From NCBI GenBank assembly GCA_038502055.1, contig JAXRKN010000039.1, forward strand, positions 1,240,001-1,304,000: a stretch of 64,000 nucleotides of DNA, written 5' to 3'. Below are positions 62,301-64,000 of this stretch, piece after piece. Numbering within the stretch: the stretch's first letter is position 1; every line of letters begins with the position of its first letter. The notes under the pieces were generated by a model. The model had not been told where the DNA came from. It saw nothing but the letters and a program-made list of their open reading frames with translations, and ran no database searches. This DNA comes from Tanytarsus gracilentus (Eukaryota > Arthropoda > Insecta > Diptera > Chironomidae). The translations under genes and the position numbers were made by a program.

Positions 62301-64000
62301 CGATCGTGCTCTAATATTGACTCATTTCACATTTCACCCTCGACTGCATCGAGAAAAATTATTCACATATGATGCATTGTGCATACCGCAGAGTTTTGTC
62401 ATTAAGCTAATGGCAATCAATCGTACTTAAAGCTAAAGAAATTGAGGAGTGATGCAGCAAAGTTAGGGATGCATTGTTATTTTAATATGCCGATAAATAT
62501 TTGGTTACTTTCGTGAGTTTATATATTTCACACATGCAACACTTAAATGGGATGTGTTTGTGTACATTAAAACAAACGCTGAGAGATTTCGACAGATGCA
62601 CATTCTCCAAATATTTTTCCACAATTTCACTCTTGCGTAACGAAAATTAGTTGCTGTGTCACGGTGGTCAATTTTACGATCTGATAACACGATCTCGATA
62701 CAGCAAGAGTTTTGTTTAAATTCTCTATTTTTCAGTCTCACCCTCGCTCAAGTTTGAATTCATTAAAAATTTAAAGTAATTCTTATCTTTGATGTGGCAA
62801 AAATGCATCTTGACCATGATGATATTTTAGGTCACGTGAGCTACAAAAATTGAAATTTTAAAAGTTTTAAAAAATCATGAATTTTCTACTTTAATCCTGA
62901 ATTCAATAAAACCCCAACATAAATTCATAAATAATTAAATATGTGCAAAGTGCATAAAAAACCGTAGAATGAAAAAACAAAAAAAATTGCACAATGCGGT
63001 GCAATGTCGTTATAAATTCAGACCATTTTTAGAGCGTCAGAGGGTTTGTGAATTTTTGATGATTAATTCCCATAAAAAGGAACTGAAAAAGTGCAATTTT
63101 ATGTGAATTACAGAGACGCAGTTGCAGCCAATACTTTTGGCCATATTGCTCATTTTTAAAATTCCCAAAAGGGGATTGTTTTGATATGTTTGCTAAATTG
63201 CAGCAATTGTTTAATAATTATGAGAGAAACTGTCACGAGAGAAGGGGCAGGATGCTCGAAAAAACACAATAATTGTAGTGTTATTTAATATCATAAGTGT
63301 CTACCCCTATTTTTGACTTACACCCTTTACAACGCACTGACAAATAATATTTTTTATATTTTCCTCACGTGTAGATTTTCGTGTCAACAAATATTGCGGC
63401 GAATTGCTACAAATCGGCAACGAAGATTGGGACTTAAGGTCAAACATAAATTGGCAGGAGATTGCAAAAAGTAATCATCACGATGATGTCGAGCACATTG
63501 AGGACGGTTCCGGCGAGGGAATGTTTAATGGCCCTCGAACTGAGGCACTCCGTCAGAACGCAATGAACTACTATAAAGTCACAAATTTGAAAATCATAAA
63601 AGCCGACGACGATAAAAATGAAACAGTTGCGACTGCAGTGCCGCAGGGTAGAAAATCGTATGAAATCAAGAAAAGTGATGGTGCAAGAAATAAAACCAAA
63701 AGCAAAATATTTTCACAGGTGAATGATTTTAAAAGGGGAGGAAAATTTTATAAAAATCAGAGAATTTCCACTCAAGTTACTTTAAAATATTTTCAAACTT
63801 TCCATCTCTTTATTCAATTTATATCCAAACTCATGAAAAAAAATCAATTTCTCTTTAATTCGCACACGTCAAACAGGATTTCAGAATATTAAAAATTCTT
63901 CCGAACGTAGTTGAAAAGCCTGAACCAGACATGATTGAAAAATTGAAAAAAGAAGAGCACATTTTTCACCATCAAAAGAATGAGGATGAGTTGATAACGA
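59336..64000 (+). CDS. Secreted SUEL (galactose-binding) lectin-domain protein, 5' part only
   Basis: Six exons within the window: 59336-59417, 59976-60117, 60435-60992, 61051-61154, 63375-63718 and 63877 to the window end. They join in phase to 451 residues and stay open at the edge, so the gene is truncated here. Residues 1-27 are a signal peptide (the first of two adjacent in-frame ATGs was chosen). A SUEL-type lectin domain follows in two parts: WGCYDSEFKLTC...ATFTPHC at 32-58 and, after about 175 residues, RCSGKNHCSF...DEGTVHIKYIC at 261-293. Such domains normally have about 30 residues in that place. The insertion is highly charged, with a RRKR/D furin-type site at 199-202, and is not lectin-like. 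After the domain comes a region with DWDLRSNINWQ and acidic and lysine-rich stretches. SUEL domains bind galactose or rhamnose and occur in latrophilins and EVA-1 receptors. I do not recognise the exact orthologue. Intron 4 (61155-63374) is 2.2 kb and carries a transposon remnant. Confidence 0.72.
61405..62255. mobile_element. Non-autonomous DNA transposon with about 50-bp terminal inverted repeats
   Basis: The left end begins GCACAGTGGGAAA. The right end, reverse-complemented, begins GCACAGTGAGAAA. The two ends stay similar for about 50 bases, sharing blocks CTCAAAAT, CGGCCA and GTCTCAAAAT. The element is 851 bp, has no long open frame, and lies wholly inside intron 4 of the SUEL-lectin gene. 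A clean target-site duplication is not visible. The superfamily is not determined. Confidence 0.65.
62256..63374 (+). other. Remainder of intron 4 of the SUEL-lectin gene
   Basis: A+T-rich, with no exon-like sequence found on either strand; short open frames of under 80 codons look random. It ends with the acceptor CACGTGTAG before the next lectin-gene exon. Confidence 0.5.

Noticed and set aside
1..64000. tRNA, rRNA, CRISPR array, operon or viral genes
   Set aside because: Looked for B-box-like tRNA sequence, regularly spaced repeats and known viral motifs on both strands and saw none. The gene structures are those of an animal genome.

Overview
This window is eukaryotic, and its content points to an insect, probably a nematoceran fly such as a midge. 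The DNA is very A+T-rich. Genes are split by many short GT-AG introns, mostly about 50-110 bp. The recognisable proteins have their closest remembered relatives in Diptera: two TTLL3-type tubulin glycylases whose lengths match Drosophila TTLL3A and TTLL3B, and a 4283-residue apolipoprotein whose length matches insect Apoltp rather than apolipophorin. The species placement is inference; nothing in the window proves it.

Layout. Positions 1-5237 show no gene. A five-exon minus-strand gene (5252-6261) encodes a secreted cysteine-containing protein of no recognised family, built from two related halves. From 6262 to 24585 there are about 18 kb without any convincing gene, holding two foldback/MITE-like elements and many simple-sequence tracts. 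Then follows a tandem pair of tubulin glycylase genes on the plus strand (24586-28611 and 28742-31356). They lie tail to tail with a 17-exon lipid-transfer-particle apolipoprotein gene on the minus strand (31485-45269). After a 2.8-kb gap with foldback repeats come a beta-1,3-glucuronyltransferase (minus, 48133-50569), glutamate-cysteine ligase modifier subunit Gclm (plus, 51339-52190), an ARGLU1-like splicing coactivator (plus, 52758-55054), a brambleberry-like nuclear-envelope fusion protein (minus, 55457-57264), and the 5' part of a secreted SUEL-lectin gene (plus, 59336 to beyond 64000).

The genes do not form one pathway; this is an ordinary stretch of chromosome. Plausible local links are the duplicated glycylases (tubulin modification of axonemes), the convergent 3' ends of TTLL3B/Apoltp and ARGLU1/brambleberry, and the divergent promoter regions of the glucuronyltransferase/Gclm pair and the brambleberry/SUEL pair. 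The most unusual items are the intron-for-intron internal duplication in the small secreted protein, the lectin domain interrupted by a long charged insertion with a furin-type site, a pre-miRNA-like hairpin filling a TTLL3A intron, a frame-preserving 57-nt GC-AG intron in the ARGLU1 gene, and at least four scattered copies of one short inverted-repeat element.

All exon boundaries were read by eye from splice consensus, reading phase and protein similarity held in memory. Transcription starts and UTRs are not known.
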